From positions 21,572,116 to 21,636,115 of the forward strand of contig NC_080073.1 in assembly GCF_949987535.1 (NCBI RefSeq): a stretch of DNA of 64,000 nucleotides, in the 5' to 3' direction. The notes beneath the pieces are model-generated. The model searched no databases. It was not told where the DNA came from and saw only the letters and a list, made by a program, of their open reading frames with translations. The stretch comes from Balaenoptera acutorostrata. Lineage: Eukaryota; Chordata; Mammalia; Artiodactyla; Balaenopteridae. Made by a program: the position numbers and the translations under genes. Below, piece after piece: positions 1-11,100 of this stretch (position 1 is the stretch's first letter; each line of letters opens with the position of its first letter).

Positions 1-214
1 AACGCAGTGTTCTTCATTGTGGCATCTGAATTCCTCCTGAAAGGATGAAGAATAGCAATTTCTGGTTTGTTACTGAGAAGGAGCAAGTCTTGTAGATTTA
101 CGGGCATTGTCTTTGGCTAGGACCTGGAGAAAGCAGTCCCTCTTGGCAGTTCTGGTCAATTTCGTCTTTAAAATAACACTTCCATTGCATTCGGTTCAAG
201 AACATCCAGACAGG

Positions 215-441
215 ACTTCCCTGGTGGCACAGTGGTTAAGAATCCTCCTGCCAATGCACGGGACACGGGTTCGAGCCCTGGTCCTGGAAGATCCCACATG
301 CCGCGGAGCAACTAAGCCCGTGCGCCACAACTACTGAGGCTGCGCTCTAGAGCCCGTGAGCCACAACTAGAGAAAGCCCACCTGCAGCAAGGAAGACCCA
401 ATGCAGCCAAAAATAAATAAATTAAAAAAAAAAAAAGAGTG
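215..441 (+). mobile_element. CHR-type tRNA-derived SINE
   Basis: Begins acttccctggtggcacagtgg, has A- and B-box-like tRNA sequence (gggttcgagccctggtcc), then ccacaactactgag units and an A-rich tail. Flanked by target-site duplications 'tccagacagg' at 205-214 and 442-451. Confidence 0.93.
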
Positions 442-1149
442 TCCAGACAGGGTGAGTGCGTTTCCTGCTGGGACGAGGCAGAGACATCTCCGTCCAGGCT
501 TGCTCACCTCCCGGCTATTTAGAGGCCCTCCCTTGGGATTCTGAGGTTGATCCTCATTCATATAAACCCAGCCTCCCACCCTGCCTGCCTGTCAGCCCCA
601 GGAGGGGCCTTCTCTGCCCAAGCCAGACCTGGCTGCCCCGGCCAGCTCAGTGGATCCACGTGGCCTTGGCTCCCAGGCAAATTCCCCCGCAGGGGTTCTT
701 CGGAGGGTGAACAAATAAGCATTCAGCTACTGTCAGTCCACTCAGACGTGAAATCCTTCAGGTTCTAAACTCTGAAAATGATCAGAATTAACTGAAGAAT
801 AATGCACCAGTGTTTCGAACACTTGCCCTCTAAATGGCAATGGGCTTCCTCATCGGTACCTTCCCTTTCACCCACTAACCATATTTGACTTAGTTTTTGA
901 TGTGAATTATATCACCCGGAAGGATGTGTAAAACATGTATGAATGGTTTAAAGAACAAATTAGAAATTACACAGCCACATAACCACACCCCATGAGGAAT
1001 GTTGCCAGGATCCCACCCCACCCCGATTGTGTAGTGGACCCCCCTTTCCCAATAAAAATCCTCTCTTTTCCCCAAAGGTACTTGGGCTGTATGGAACATA
1101 TTTTCTTGTTTTGCTTTATACTGTATCATCTATGTATGATTCTCTGTAG

Positions 1150-1740
1150 TTTCATTTTGCTTGCTTTTGAACTTATATACATGGGATGGTGATGTATATA
1201 TTATTTTGGGTCTTGCTTCTTTGCTAAATATTGTGAGATTCATTATGTTGTGTGAAGCTAGTCTGTATTTTGTTTGCTGTATGATATTCCATGGTATGAA
1301 TACTGTAATTTTATCATTTCTACTGTTATGGGATATTTGGGCTGTTTTATTTGTCTTACTGTGAACAGTGCTGCTATAAACCCTATTCTTTTGTGTAAGT
1401 TTCTCTAGAGGTATACCTAGGAAAGGATCTCTGGGTCATGGGGTATGCAAATTTCCAAAATGATCATGTCAGTTGGCTTTCCACAGCAATGGATGGGAGT
1501 TCTATCGCCCTTCATCTTCACATAACCTCAGTGCAGTCGTGTGCAAAGTGGTAATTCATTGAAGGTTTAATTTGCATTTCCCTGAGTACTTGTAAAGCTG
1601 AACACTTGCTTCTGCCTGTTGGCCATTGGGTTTCTACTTGTGCACTGCTTGTTGAATGATTTAACCCATTTTGCTGCCAGGTCGTCTGTCTCAGCCATCT
1701 TTTTGGTCCTCTTTTAGTGTCATAGACAGGTCCCCAGCTC
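1150..1740 (-). mobile_element. Old L1 fragment
   Basis: Reverse-orientation L1 ORF2 3' region and 3' UTR text (gatattccatggtatgaat, ggtttaatttgcatttccctga). Diverged, with no target-site duplication visible. Limits are approximate. Confidence 0.65.
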
Positions 1741-2394
1741 AATCACCCCCTTATTGGTGGTGGCTTGTTAGAAGTTTCCTGTGTTAATAGGTCCTTATAG
1801 AAAGTGATGTTGTGTATTCACAAGAAAGGATATTTTGCAGTAGCACAGATGAACAGATTTGGAGGATTAATAGGAACCTTTTCTAACACAAAGAAATTAA
1901 GGCTGTGTTTTTTCCTGAGAAAGTAATCTTTTGGGATGGTCCAGATTCCACATTTGTCAAAATTATTTATGTGTCTCATTTACTCATGCCCTACTGGTGT
2001 TTTGCACTGTAAGTAAATTATCTGAAACTAGAAACCAAGCTGAACTGAGAAGGGCCTCCCTATACATTCTTTACTAATAGTTTGTCAGAAGTTGCAAAGC
2101 GATAGTGATGGTCTGCAGGTATGTTTTATATAGCCTGCACAATGCTTTACTTTTTATTTTTGGCTTTACTTTTTTGTTTTTTGGTTGAGGCAATATTTTA
2201 AAATTCAGACATTCTAGGTAAAACTCTGAGATTTTGCCTTATTTTTGAAGAAAGTGCAATCATTAGGCAATAGTGGATCCACATTCCCACGTGGCAGAAA
2301 TTACATTGATCTGAGTGGTGGTTTCCCCATCAGCAGTGGCATCTGATTGTTTCCTCAGTATCCAATCTCCCTTTTCTCCATATTAGTAAAATTT

Positions 2395-2745
2395 TTAGCG
2401 AGACATGTGGCTGCCCAAAATAAAAACTACATATCTCAGTGTCCCTTGTAATTATCAAGAGCCTTGTGATTTTTCTGGCCAGTGGGATTAGGGGAAGTGG
2501 GCAGCTTTCAGGTTTTGCCCCTAAAGGAGTGGGTATGTCCTCCTTTATTCTTTTTCCACCACGTGATGGCTAAAAGGTGGACGTGGCGGTGGGCTATCTG
2601 GGACCATGTGAAGGACAGCAGAACCCCACGAATGGTGAAGCAGCAAGAGTTTCGATCCCTGAACACTTCACGCTATTCTAGCTCTAACTTGTATGTAAAG
2701 AGAAATTAAAGTGTTGATCTCTGTCACACACAGTCAAATCTATAT
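2395..2745. repeat. Probable ancient interspersed repeat
   Basis: Text such as tggccagtgggattaggggaag and ctatctgggaccatgtgaag resembles an old mammalian repeat family. I cannot name it from memory. It contains a short meaningless open frame at 2482-2709. Confidence 0.35.
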
Positions 2746-3044
2746 CCTAAGTAACTTCAAGTGGGTAATGTTTTCTTCTCTTCCTCATGGTCCCCACCAA
2801 GTCCCCATTGTGTCCCTGTGTCTGCTGCTGAGCTTGACTTGCCTTTCTCAGCTGGCTTAGACAGTTGGATTTCTAATGCTTCTCTCACTTGGCTCCTATT
2901 AGAGAGTTGCACCTAAGATATATTTATATTCTAATATTTAATAGTCTAAGAGTGACACAAAAGAAAAATTCTTAAGTCTGAAAGATACAATACAATTAGA
3001 AGTTTTAGGGTTGAACTATCAGGAGTTTTATAATCATCCAAATC

Positions 3045-3265
3045 AGGGTTTCTCAACCCTCAACACTATTAACATTTGGGGCAAGATAATTCTTTGTTGC
3101 TGGGGGCCCATCTTGTGTATTGTAGGATGTATAGTAGCATCCTGGCCTCAGCTCAGTAGATGCCAGTTACACCTCCTTCCCCAATTGTGACTGTCAAAAA
3201 CTGTCTTAAGACATTGCTAAATATCCCCCAAGGGACAAAATTGCCCCAGTTAAGAACCACTAATT
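3045..3265 (-). repeat. MER20-type hAT DNA transposon fossil
   Basis: Terminal text tttctcaaccctcaacacta and the core (catcctggcctc...agtagatgccag) match my memory of MER20. It is an old non-autonomous element. Confidence 0.65.
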
Positions 3266-3279
3266 TTAAAGTATATTTC

Positions 3280-3920
3280 TTTATTATTTTACCTTTTTAA
3301 AAAAAATTAATAGACTTCAGGTTTTAGAGCAGTTTTAGGTTTACACAAAAATTGAGCAGAAAGTATGGAGAGTTCTCATATATCCTCTCTCCTTCCCCCT
3401 CCCCCTCTCTTCACAGTTTCCCCTATCAGTAACATCTTGCATTAGTGTGGTACATTTGTTACAAGTGATGAATCAATACTGACAGATTTTTTTTAAATTT
3501 ATTTATATTTATTTATTTTTGGCTGTGTTGGGTCTTCGTTTCTGTGCGAAGGTTTTCTCTAGTTGCGGCAAGCGGGGGCCACTCTTCATCGCGGTGCATG
3601 GGCCTCTCACTGTTGCGGCCTCTCTAGTTGCGGAGCACAGGCTCTAGACGCGCAGGCTCAGTAGTTGTGGCTCACGGGCCTAATTGCTCCGCGGCTTGTG
3701 GGATCTTCCCAGACCAGGGCTCGAACCCGTGTCCCTGCATTGGCAGGCAGATTCTCAACCACTGCGCCACCAGGGAAGCCCCCCCTGACAGATTATTATT
3801 AACTAAAGTCCATAGTCAAATCATGGTTCACTCTGTGTTCTACAGCTTTTGACAAATGCATCCATGATTACAGTATTATTCAGAATAGTTTCACGCCCCC
3901 CCCAAATCCCTTGTGCTCCA
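3280..3920 (-). mobile_element. Old L1 3' region, split by a SINE
   Basis: Left part (gttttagagcagttttaggt) and right part (acagcttttgacaaatgcat) are collinear in the L1M-type 3' region and are separated by the SINE at 3489-3784. Confidence 0.6.
3489..3784 (-). mobile_element. CHR-type SINE inside an old L1
   Basis: Reverse-orientation copy, with the T-rich tail at the left and the gcgccaccagggaagccc head at the right. Duplication 'ctgacagatt' at 3479-3488 and 3785-3794. The flanks on both sides read as one old L1 segment. Confidence 0.93.
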
Positions 3921-4823
3921 CCTATTCAATTATATTCCTTTTAAAGTAGTCTAAACTCTCCTTAAAATGATCCCTAAGCCACTTGCCTATTAATGCACAT
4001 TTTAGTTGCCTCCCAGTGATTGATTAGTATCCCAAAAGTCTTAATGAGTAAATATTCATTGTTATTTAGGATGCTGCCTTGTGATTAACGTTTGGTAATT
4101 TATTGATTTATTTAGTCACCATTTCCAGATGTATAATGTCTTATCGCATCTTAGGACTAGGGTAGGTTATAATGGTGCATAGTTAAAATTAAAAACTCCT
4201 TGGGAAGGTGACATGTCGAAGGCCAAAGTTCATCTTTCAATATATCCAACACAGGTAGTATTTTTCTCCAGTTGTAACATGTAGCTATTTCTTAAGTTAG
4301 TCACTAGATACACAAGTTGTGTGTTTAGCGGACATGTGTTAAATGCTTAAATACTAGAAAAATCTCAGTATATTGAGAGACTGGTGCTTTAAGGACACAG
4401 GAACTAAAATCATCTTAAAGGACAGAAACTTCAAGTCTCCTGTTTCACACTTATTCTCAACCATGAGCTTGCTGAATAAAATGATGGATAAAATTTCCCT
4501 CTTATTTCATTCCCCTCTCTCCTCTCTCCTTTGGCTGACTGCATTTGTATAAGTTAAAAGCAACTTCGTCGTATGACACTTGTTTCTACGTGCTCAGCAT
4601 GCAGTATACACTTAATACGTATTTGCTAAATGAATAAGTGAATTTATGGTAAATAGCAGCTTCTCTTCTTCTACTCTAGTAGGTCTTGATTGCCACAAAA
4701 TTAACTGTAATCCAAAGAAATAAGTGAATGTGAGGCTGAGCTCTTGGAACACAGTACACAGTTCACATGAACCCAGAAGATAACACACATGTGGTTGGTG
4801 GTGATGATTAATAACAAAAAGTG

Positions 4824-5141
4824 GGGCTTCCCTGGTGACACAGTGGTTGAGAATCTGCCTGCCAATGCAGGGGACACGGGTTCGAGCCCTGGTCTGGGAA
4901 GATCCCACGTGCCGCGGAGCGGCTGGGCCCGTGAGCCACAATTACTGAGCCTGCGCGTCTAGAGCCTGTGCTTCGCAACAAGGGAGGCCGCGATAGTGAG
5001 AGGCCCGCGCGCCGTGATGAGGAGTGGCCCCCGCTTGCCACAACTAGAGAAAGCCCTCCCACAGAAACAAAGACCCAACACAGCCATAAATAAATAAATA
5101 AACAAATACTTTAAAAAGAAAACAAAAAACAAAAAACAAAC
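4824..5141 (+). mobile_element. CHR-type SINE
   Basis: Forward copy starting gggcttccctggtgacacag, tail rich in AAATAAATAAACAAA and ACAAAAA. Duplication 'caaaaagtg' at 4815-4823 and 5142-5150. Confidence 0.92.
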
Positions 5142-6124
5142 CAAAAAGTGTTATCCTTAGTCTGTCACTTTAGAACATGTACAGGTATTTGCCCTTCACA
5201 AAAAATTCATAAGCCAACCTCTTTGAAAAGGAAATGGGATTTGAAGGACAGAGCATAAAAGAAATTATGAAGAGAAATAAATATCATTACTGGGAGTTGA
5301 CAGGTGACCTTTACTATGATTAAATACGATTGTGGTATATATTTTGGTTTTCAGGAAGCCCAAACCAGTTTCCCGAGATTGTCAATGTGGTCAAGCCATA
5401 CTGCTCAGATTTCAAATGAATAGAGAGATTTATCCTTATGTAAGAATGGGAGCCAAGTGACTTTTCATTTCCTGGAGTAATTTGTAAAGTCGGATCTCTC
5501 ACCTTTAGGAAGGGCCCCAAGCCTAGTTTTGAAGCGTAGCATTGACAGGTACAAATCATACCATCTCTAAGCTAGTTGACACTCAACTCTATCTGTTCTT
5601 ACTGAAAGTAAGTTTATGTACAGGTTGCTCAGTGGGTTCACCTGATTGCCCTGTGGCCTGGTGGGGAAACTTGGGATAGAACCAGTAAACAAACCTTCTG
5701 TAGACATTGAAGGAGAACCAGTTACACCAAGCCTGATCAAGTGACAGGAGAGAGCAATTTCTAATCCAGCACAGTGCAACGTGGACCAAACAAAGCCTGT
5801 CTGCAGGCCATACTTGGTTCCCTAGTTTGACGTATAACATTTGATCTAGGTAATTGAATAAATGCTTTGGGAGGAGATTGACCTTGAGTTCAGTGTTTAG
5901 TCCTACAGTTGGGGGTTCATCTCTTTCAGTATCACGATTCACATTGGGGCAAACCCTGGGGAAGCTAATGTAAAAATGCTTGAGTGATGGATTTTGCAAC
6001 TAATCAGTTCAGAGTTTTCATTTATAAGTAGGGGTGAGGGTGAAGCGGAGTTCTGCCTTGCCAGAGATGAGAATGTCCCAGGACGCTGCTCTGGGAGTCT
6101 TTCAGGGAATCAGGTAATAGAATA

Positions 6125-6350
6125 CAGTGTTTATGGTCTTGGCCTTTGAAGCCTTCTGGCTCCTCCACATAGTAGCTGAGAGATGTTGAACAAGAGGCTT
6201 AGCCTCTCTAAACCTCAAACTCATACCTGTGAAGTAGTCTGGGTAATAATACTACCTACCACATGGGAAGAGTTGTGATGGGACTTCCATGAGGTGAACA
6301 GTGCCCTAGAAGTGCATTTCATGGTGCTCTTGGTAACCTCAACAAAGAGT
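6125..6350 (+). repeat. MIR (ancient tRNA-derived SINE)
   Basis: Core text follows the MIR pattern (tttgaagcc...gagatgttgaac...cctctctaaacctcaa...ataatactacctacc). Limits approximate. Confidence 0.6.
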
Positions 6351-6624
6351 TGCTAGTGGCAAAGATACGAAGAGGTGGCAAGTAAGTGGAAAAAAGTTAC
6401 CAGTATGCTGTTTGATGAACACCAGGGTAATCATGATTTTGAGTAACTCTTTAATGGGCTTATCCTAGGCTCTAATGAACCCCAGAGAGTCATGTCTGTT
6501 TCATCAGAGACTGCCTCCTTAAATACTTGGGACTATTCTCACACTGTGCAGGACAAACCTGACTGGGTTATATTACCTGTTCTCCCTTCTGTTAAGTTCC
6601 TTAAAGACCACACCCTTCTCTTTT

Positions 6625-6766
6625 TTTTTAACATCTTTTTTGGAGTATAATTTCTTTACAGTGGTGTGTTAGTTTCTGCTGTATAACAAAGTGAATCAGC
6701 TATACATATACATATATCCCCATATCCCCTCCCTCTTGCATCTCTCCCCCACCCTCCCTATCCCAC
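6625..6766 (-). mobile_element. 5'-truncated L1 3' end
   Basis: 142-nt reverse L1 tail (acatcttttttggagtataa). Perfect 17-bp duplication 'ccacacccttctctttt' at 6608-6624 and 6767-6783. Confidence 0.93.
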
Positions 6767-6806
6767 CCACACCCTTCTCTTTTCACAACCAGAATTTTGC
6801 CATTTT

Positions 6807-6956
6807 TTTTGGTTTGGTTTGGTTTTCATTGTATTATTGTTTTTAACTGAGATATAGTTGATTTACAATATTATGTTTCAAGTGTATGACATAGAGATTC
6901 ACAGGTTTTAAAGATTGTACTCCATTTATAGTTATTATAAAATATTGCCTGTATTC
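6807..6956 (-). mobile_element. 5'-truncated L1 3' end
   Basis: 150-nt reverse L1 tail. Perfect 18-bp duplication 'ccagaattttgccatttt' at 6789-6806 and 6957-6974. It lies only 23 nt after the previous insertion's duplication. Confidence 0.92.
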
Positions 6957-7075
6957 CCAGAATTTTGCCATTTTAAAATTAGCTGCTGTTTCTTGAGGTA
7001 CATTTTAGTTCACTTGTTGCAGTTTGAGGGATAACTTCCTTGGATTTCATTAGAAACACATTTTCAAGTCATCTT

Positions 7076-7426
7076 TTTTTTTTTTAATTTTAATTTTAAT
7101 TTTATTTTAATTAATTTATTTATTTTTGGCTGCGTTGGGTCTTTGTTGCTGCACGCAGGCTTTCTCTAGTTGCAGCGAGCGGGGGCTACTCTTTGTTGCG
7201 GTGCGTGGGCTTCTCTTTGCAGTGGCTTCTCTTGTTGCGGAGCACGGGCTCTAGGCGCGTGGGGTCAGTAGTTGTGGCTCACGGGCTCTAGGGCACAGGC
7301 TCAGTAGTTGTGGTGCACGAGCTCAGTTGCTCCGCGGCATGTGGGATCTTCCTGGACCAGGGATCAAACCCGTGTCGCCTGCATTGGCAGGCGGATTCTT
7401 AACCGCTGCGCCACCAGGGAAGTCCC
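7076..7426 (-). mobile_element. CHR-type SINE
   Basis: Reverse copy, T-rich tail then ggctgcgttgggtctttgtt. Duplication 'tcaagtcatctt' at 7064-7075 and 7427-7438. Confidence 0.93.
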
Positions 7427-8061
7427 TCAAGTCATCTTCTAGCCAAGTGGTTTCTGCAGATGGCTGACTTGGTCCATTTTATTTCAGAGAGTGGTAAGGA
7501 AGTAACAGATGAGTAATAGAAAGGTCTACACTCAAACCTTTTTATTGCAATGATAGCTATTATAAAAAATGGTGATTCTATGTGAATGGTTTTAGGATAA
7601 CCAGTGTTCCAACATTGTGAATATTATATAACCACTAAAAATAATTATGAGGGTACTACAGGAGTGTGGAGAAAGTGTATAATGAAATTTGAAGAATGCT
7701 GCATAAAAATAGAATATAAAGTGTGCACAATTATAGTAATAATTATGTATCAATAATAAAATAGATACATATAGGAAATATACAATGAAAATGGAGTTTA
7801 TAAGTAAGGAAAATGGGATTATGGCAATTTAATAGTATTTAAAATTTTTTTTTTTTGTCTTTTAAAGACTTCAGAATCTCATCAGGTTGGTTGTCCATTT
7901 GGGGGCTGTCTTTAGTTAAAGTCTATAGCCTTATGTATGCTGACAGTAACATTTGACAGAACCCAATGTGCTATTGTTACTTTTCAGATTTCATGTGGTG
8001 ACCAGCTTGGGTAATCTTTTAGGTAACAACGACTGACATACTGTCTTACTTTTCTTTTTAG

Positions 8062-8145
8062 TGATGAAAATGCCAGGAAAGATTTAAAGACATTACCAGC
8101 CTTTCCAACCAAAACTCTGCAGGAGCACCCCTCCCTTGCCTACTG
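8062..8145 (+). CDS. FRMD4B: FRMD4B coding exon a (end of FERM middle lobe)
   Basis: 84 nt between acceptor tttcttttta|g at 8060-8061 and donor GTAAGC at 8146. It enters with one base completing a codon and leaves two bases (TG). It encodes [14 protein letters not shown]...EHPSLAYC, the end of the F2 four-helix lobe typical of FRMD4 proteins. The preceding exon (ending near ...EAKGDYTS in relatives) was not found in 1-8061. Confidence 0.93.
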
Positions 8146-11100
8146 GTAAGCCACGACAAGATTGCCGGTGACCCTGTTACCGTAACCTCCACTGAGAACG
8201 GCATGCTCTTCAGGGAACTAAAAGAAATATAAGTGAGGAAAATATCAAACTGCCCATCATACATGTCAGTCTAATCATAAGTAGACCCTGATCCCTCCAG
8301 TGAAAAGGTCTTATCAAATCTCTCTGTAGATCATTGTCCCAAGACTGTAGCCATGTGTGAAGAGTGGCCATGTGCCTTCTCATTCAAGTGCATAATACAT
8401 TTGTAGAGTGTGCTTTTAAGTGAACCATGCTCAGTATATGTGCAGTCACTGTATAATGCAGGCTTAATCTGGCAGAGTGCAATACAAGTGGTATAAAATA
8501 CAGATTTCCTTGAACAGAGGCGTTCATAATAAACAGAAACAACCTGAATGATCAGAGGTTTCCTCTACAGCCAGAAGTCATTGTCTATTTTGAGTTGTTT
8601 TATTTGTCTGTATTTTAATGAATCCATAGTACCCATTTCCCATGCAACATTTTTCCTAGAAAAGTACGTTTTCTTCCCTTGAATTAGTTACATTCCCTTT
8701 AAATATATTTTCCTTGATTTAAGGCTGTAAATCCTGAAGATGGTTTTCCTTTCCACTAAAAAACTAGTTACAAAATAAATATTCAACATGAATAGCTGTA
8801 ATATGAAAGTTGGAATATTTCCCAAGTCAATAGTGAGAGTGGGTACTGAGGCTACATTGCATCCTGAGTCTGGAACCTTCTAAATGAATCATTGTTAAGT
8901 GATAGTTTCTTAAGGATAAAAAGCAAAGACCAATTACTGTTGCTTACTGGTTGTATAGAGATAAAAACATTTATTCTTCTTAGTTATACTTGAGATATGA
9001 CTAACGAGCTACCAGTCTGAAAGGTGGGTAAATAACTGAATGATGTCAAAGGTGACCAGACTTCAGCCTGTTTCTCCTTTCTAGTCAAAACGTTTTATTC
9101 TAAGACGATAATGAAGGGTTTTCTTTTAAAGTATTATGTCCACAAGTAGTGACAGTAGAATATTTTAGATTGAACACTCACTCAGAAGCATTTTTAATTC
9201 TTTCTAAATCTTTCTGAACAATTTAAGGAAAATGTCTGTAATACTTTACACTTGCTGATCTCTCTAAAAAACCCTTTTAATTTCCCCAGCAAGGCTCTCT
9301 GACTAGCATTTAATAACATTATTTTTTATTTGTTATATTCCATTCAGTTATGGGAGAGAATATTAGTTTTTTATTTGATGATTGATATTATGTTTCCTTT
9401 TCTAATAACTTAAGTTTTTCAAAATTCACATATTATATAAGTGTATTATATAAAATTGTATAAAATCGAGACAAGGTCAAATGGCTGAGCTTCAGGAGTC
9501 CATATAGTCCATATCCTACAAAAACAAAAGGCAACCAGCTTCTGTCTCCCAAACAAGTTGGCCTAGGCCTTCTTTCTCAAGTGTTTCAAGTAGGCCACCT
9601 GAGAACCTTGAAATTGGATCTGTACCTCATACAGTCATGCATTGCTCTACTTTTCATTTCCTTGTTTTACAGTGAGGACAGGGTAATTGAGCATTATTTG
9701 AAAATCAAAGGTCTGACTCGGGGTCAAGCTGTGGTTCAGTAAGTATCTTTCTTTTTTTTTTTTTTTTTTAGTATCTTTCTTTTTGCTTAGATATGGTTGT
9801 AATGTCTTCCATTTGAGAAAGTCATCTGAAATGATTTCTCTTGTGTAGTTTGTGTGCATATAGTACTCACCTGGTTAGAAGTATCTTACCATGAATTATA
9901 AAGTGTCTTGGGTCATTCCAGACTTTGGTGTCATCAATTCAGATGCCTACCAGTGTCAGACAGGTGACAAAAATGAGAAATCATAGGCCAAGTGTAGGCA
10001 ATAGGGAGTGGTGGGGACTGTGGTGAACTAGAGAGCTTTTTCCCTGGCTATTTACAAGACTACTCAGCGTCAGCATTCAGGCATAATGTTGCCAGATCAT
10101 CTGATGTTTTTCAAGAAAAGCTGGAAATTATGATTTTTAAATCCTAATTTTAAACATTGCAAAGTAATTTTAAGAAAATTTTAGTACAACATGAGCCAAA
10201 CAACATCTATCTGGAGGCCGTGTTTTGTCACCTGGTTTGTGACTCTATTTTGGGTGGAGCACGCAGTGTCGGTGTTGGATAATGTTTCTTTATGGTACCA
10301 ACAGCAGACCATAATGATTGATTTCTGCATTTTAGACCTATAGAGTTACCGTCATTTATTAAGAACAGTTCACAGGCTACATTGAAGTTTTTAAATTGTA
10401 AAAAGGAAATTTATAATTCTAAAATTTTTGAATTGTAAAAACTAATGTAGCGTTATTGCTATAGTAATTGTACAATAGAATAACTTTTATGGCCATAGAA
10501 GTTTTAAAAAAAAAATCTGCTGAATATAGCTCAGAGCATGTGAGAAGTGAAATAAGGACTTGGAGATCACTATTCCCCTGGTCAGTGTATAGATTTCCCC
10601 CACATCCCTGCTCTTGCATTCATCTCCTTTTTATCATAGTGCACCTGCTGTGATCTTCAAGGCAGAAATGAGAAGTTAACAGCCTGAAGTTGAATCCCTG
10701 ACTTGTGCTTGTTTTCTGAACTGGAAAACAAAAAGGAATAAGAATTTCCATGAAGGATTTTAGGTTAGGTTAATGTGTATTATGAACTGTCCTTGTTGAA
10801 ATGCAGCACCCTCTTACTTCCTTTGATCATTATCATTGTGGCTGCAAATAAGAGACTGTCTAACTTGGTAGTTAAGGCTCTAGACTGTGGAATCTGACTC
10901 ACTTTGCTGGAATCCTGGCTGTGCAGTGTAATTGCTGCCTGGCCTTGGCACATCTACCTTTTTTAAAAAAAAATAAATTTATTTATTTTATTTATTTACT
11001 TTTAGCAGCGTTGGGTCTTCATTGCTGCCCGCGGGCTTTCTCTAGTTGCAGCGAGCGGGGGCTCCTCTTCGTTGCGGTGCGCGGGCTTCTCATTGCGGTA

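Larger units (their letters stand above)
1..8061 (+). other. Upstream FRMD4B intron (3' part)
   Basis: No coding exon was recognised here. It holds SINEs at 215, 3489, 4824 and 7076, L1 pieces at about 1150-1740, 3280-3920, 6625 and 6807, a MER20-type fossil at about 3045-3265 and a MIR at about 6125. The stretches 452-1150, 1745-2390, 5151-6120 and 7439-8061 show nothing I can name beyond weak old-L1 resemblance at 7560-7800. Confidence 0.7.

Noticed and set aside
230..300. tRNA-like A and B box sequences in many places
   Set aside because: They are heads of tRNA-derived SINEs, not tRNA genes. No complete cloverleaf with acceptor stem and expected length was found.
4612..5144. Overlapping - strand open frames of 61-109 codons
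   Set aside because: They lie over a GC-rich SINE. Similar peptides ([25 protein letters not shown]) recur at every SINE copy in the window, so they are repeat translations.
1..8061. Search for upstream FRMD4B exons encoding the FERM F1 and early F2 lobes
   Set aside because: No block matching the expected residues (for example ...LQEAKGDYTS before exon a) with splice sites was seen. The exons probably lie further upstream.
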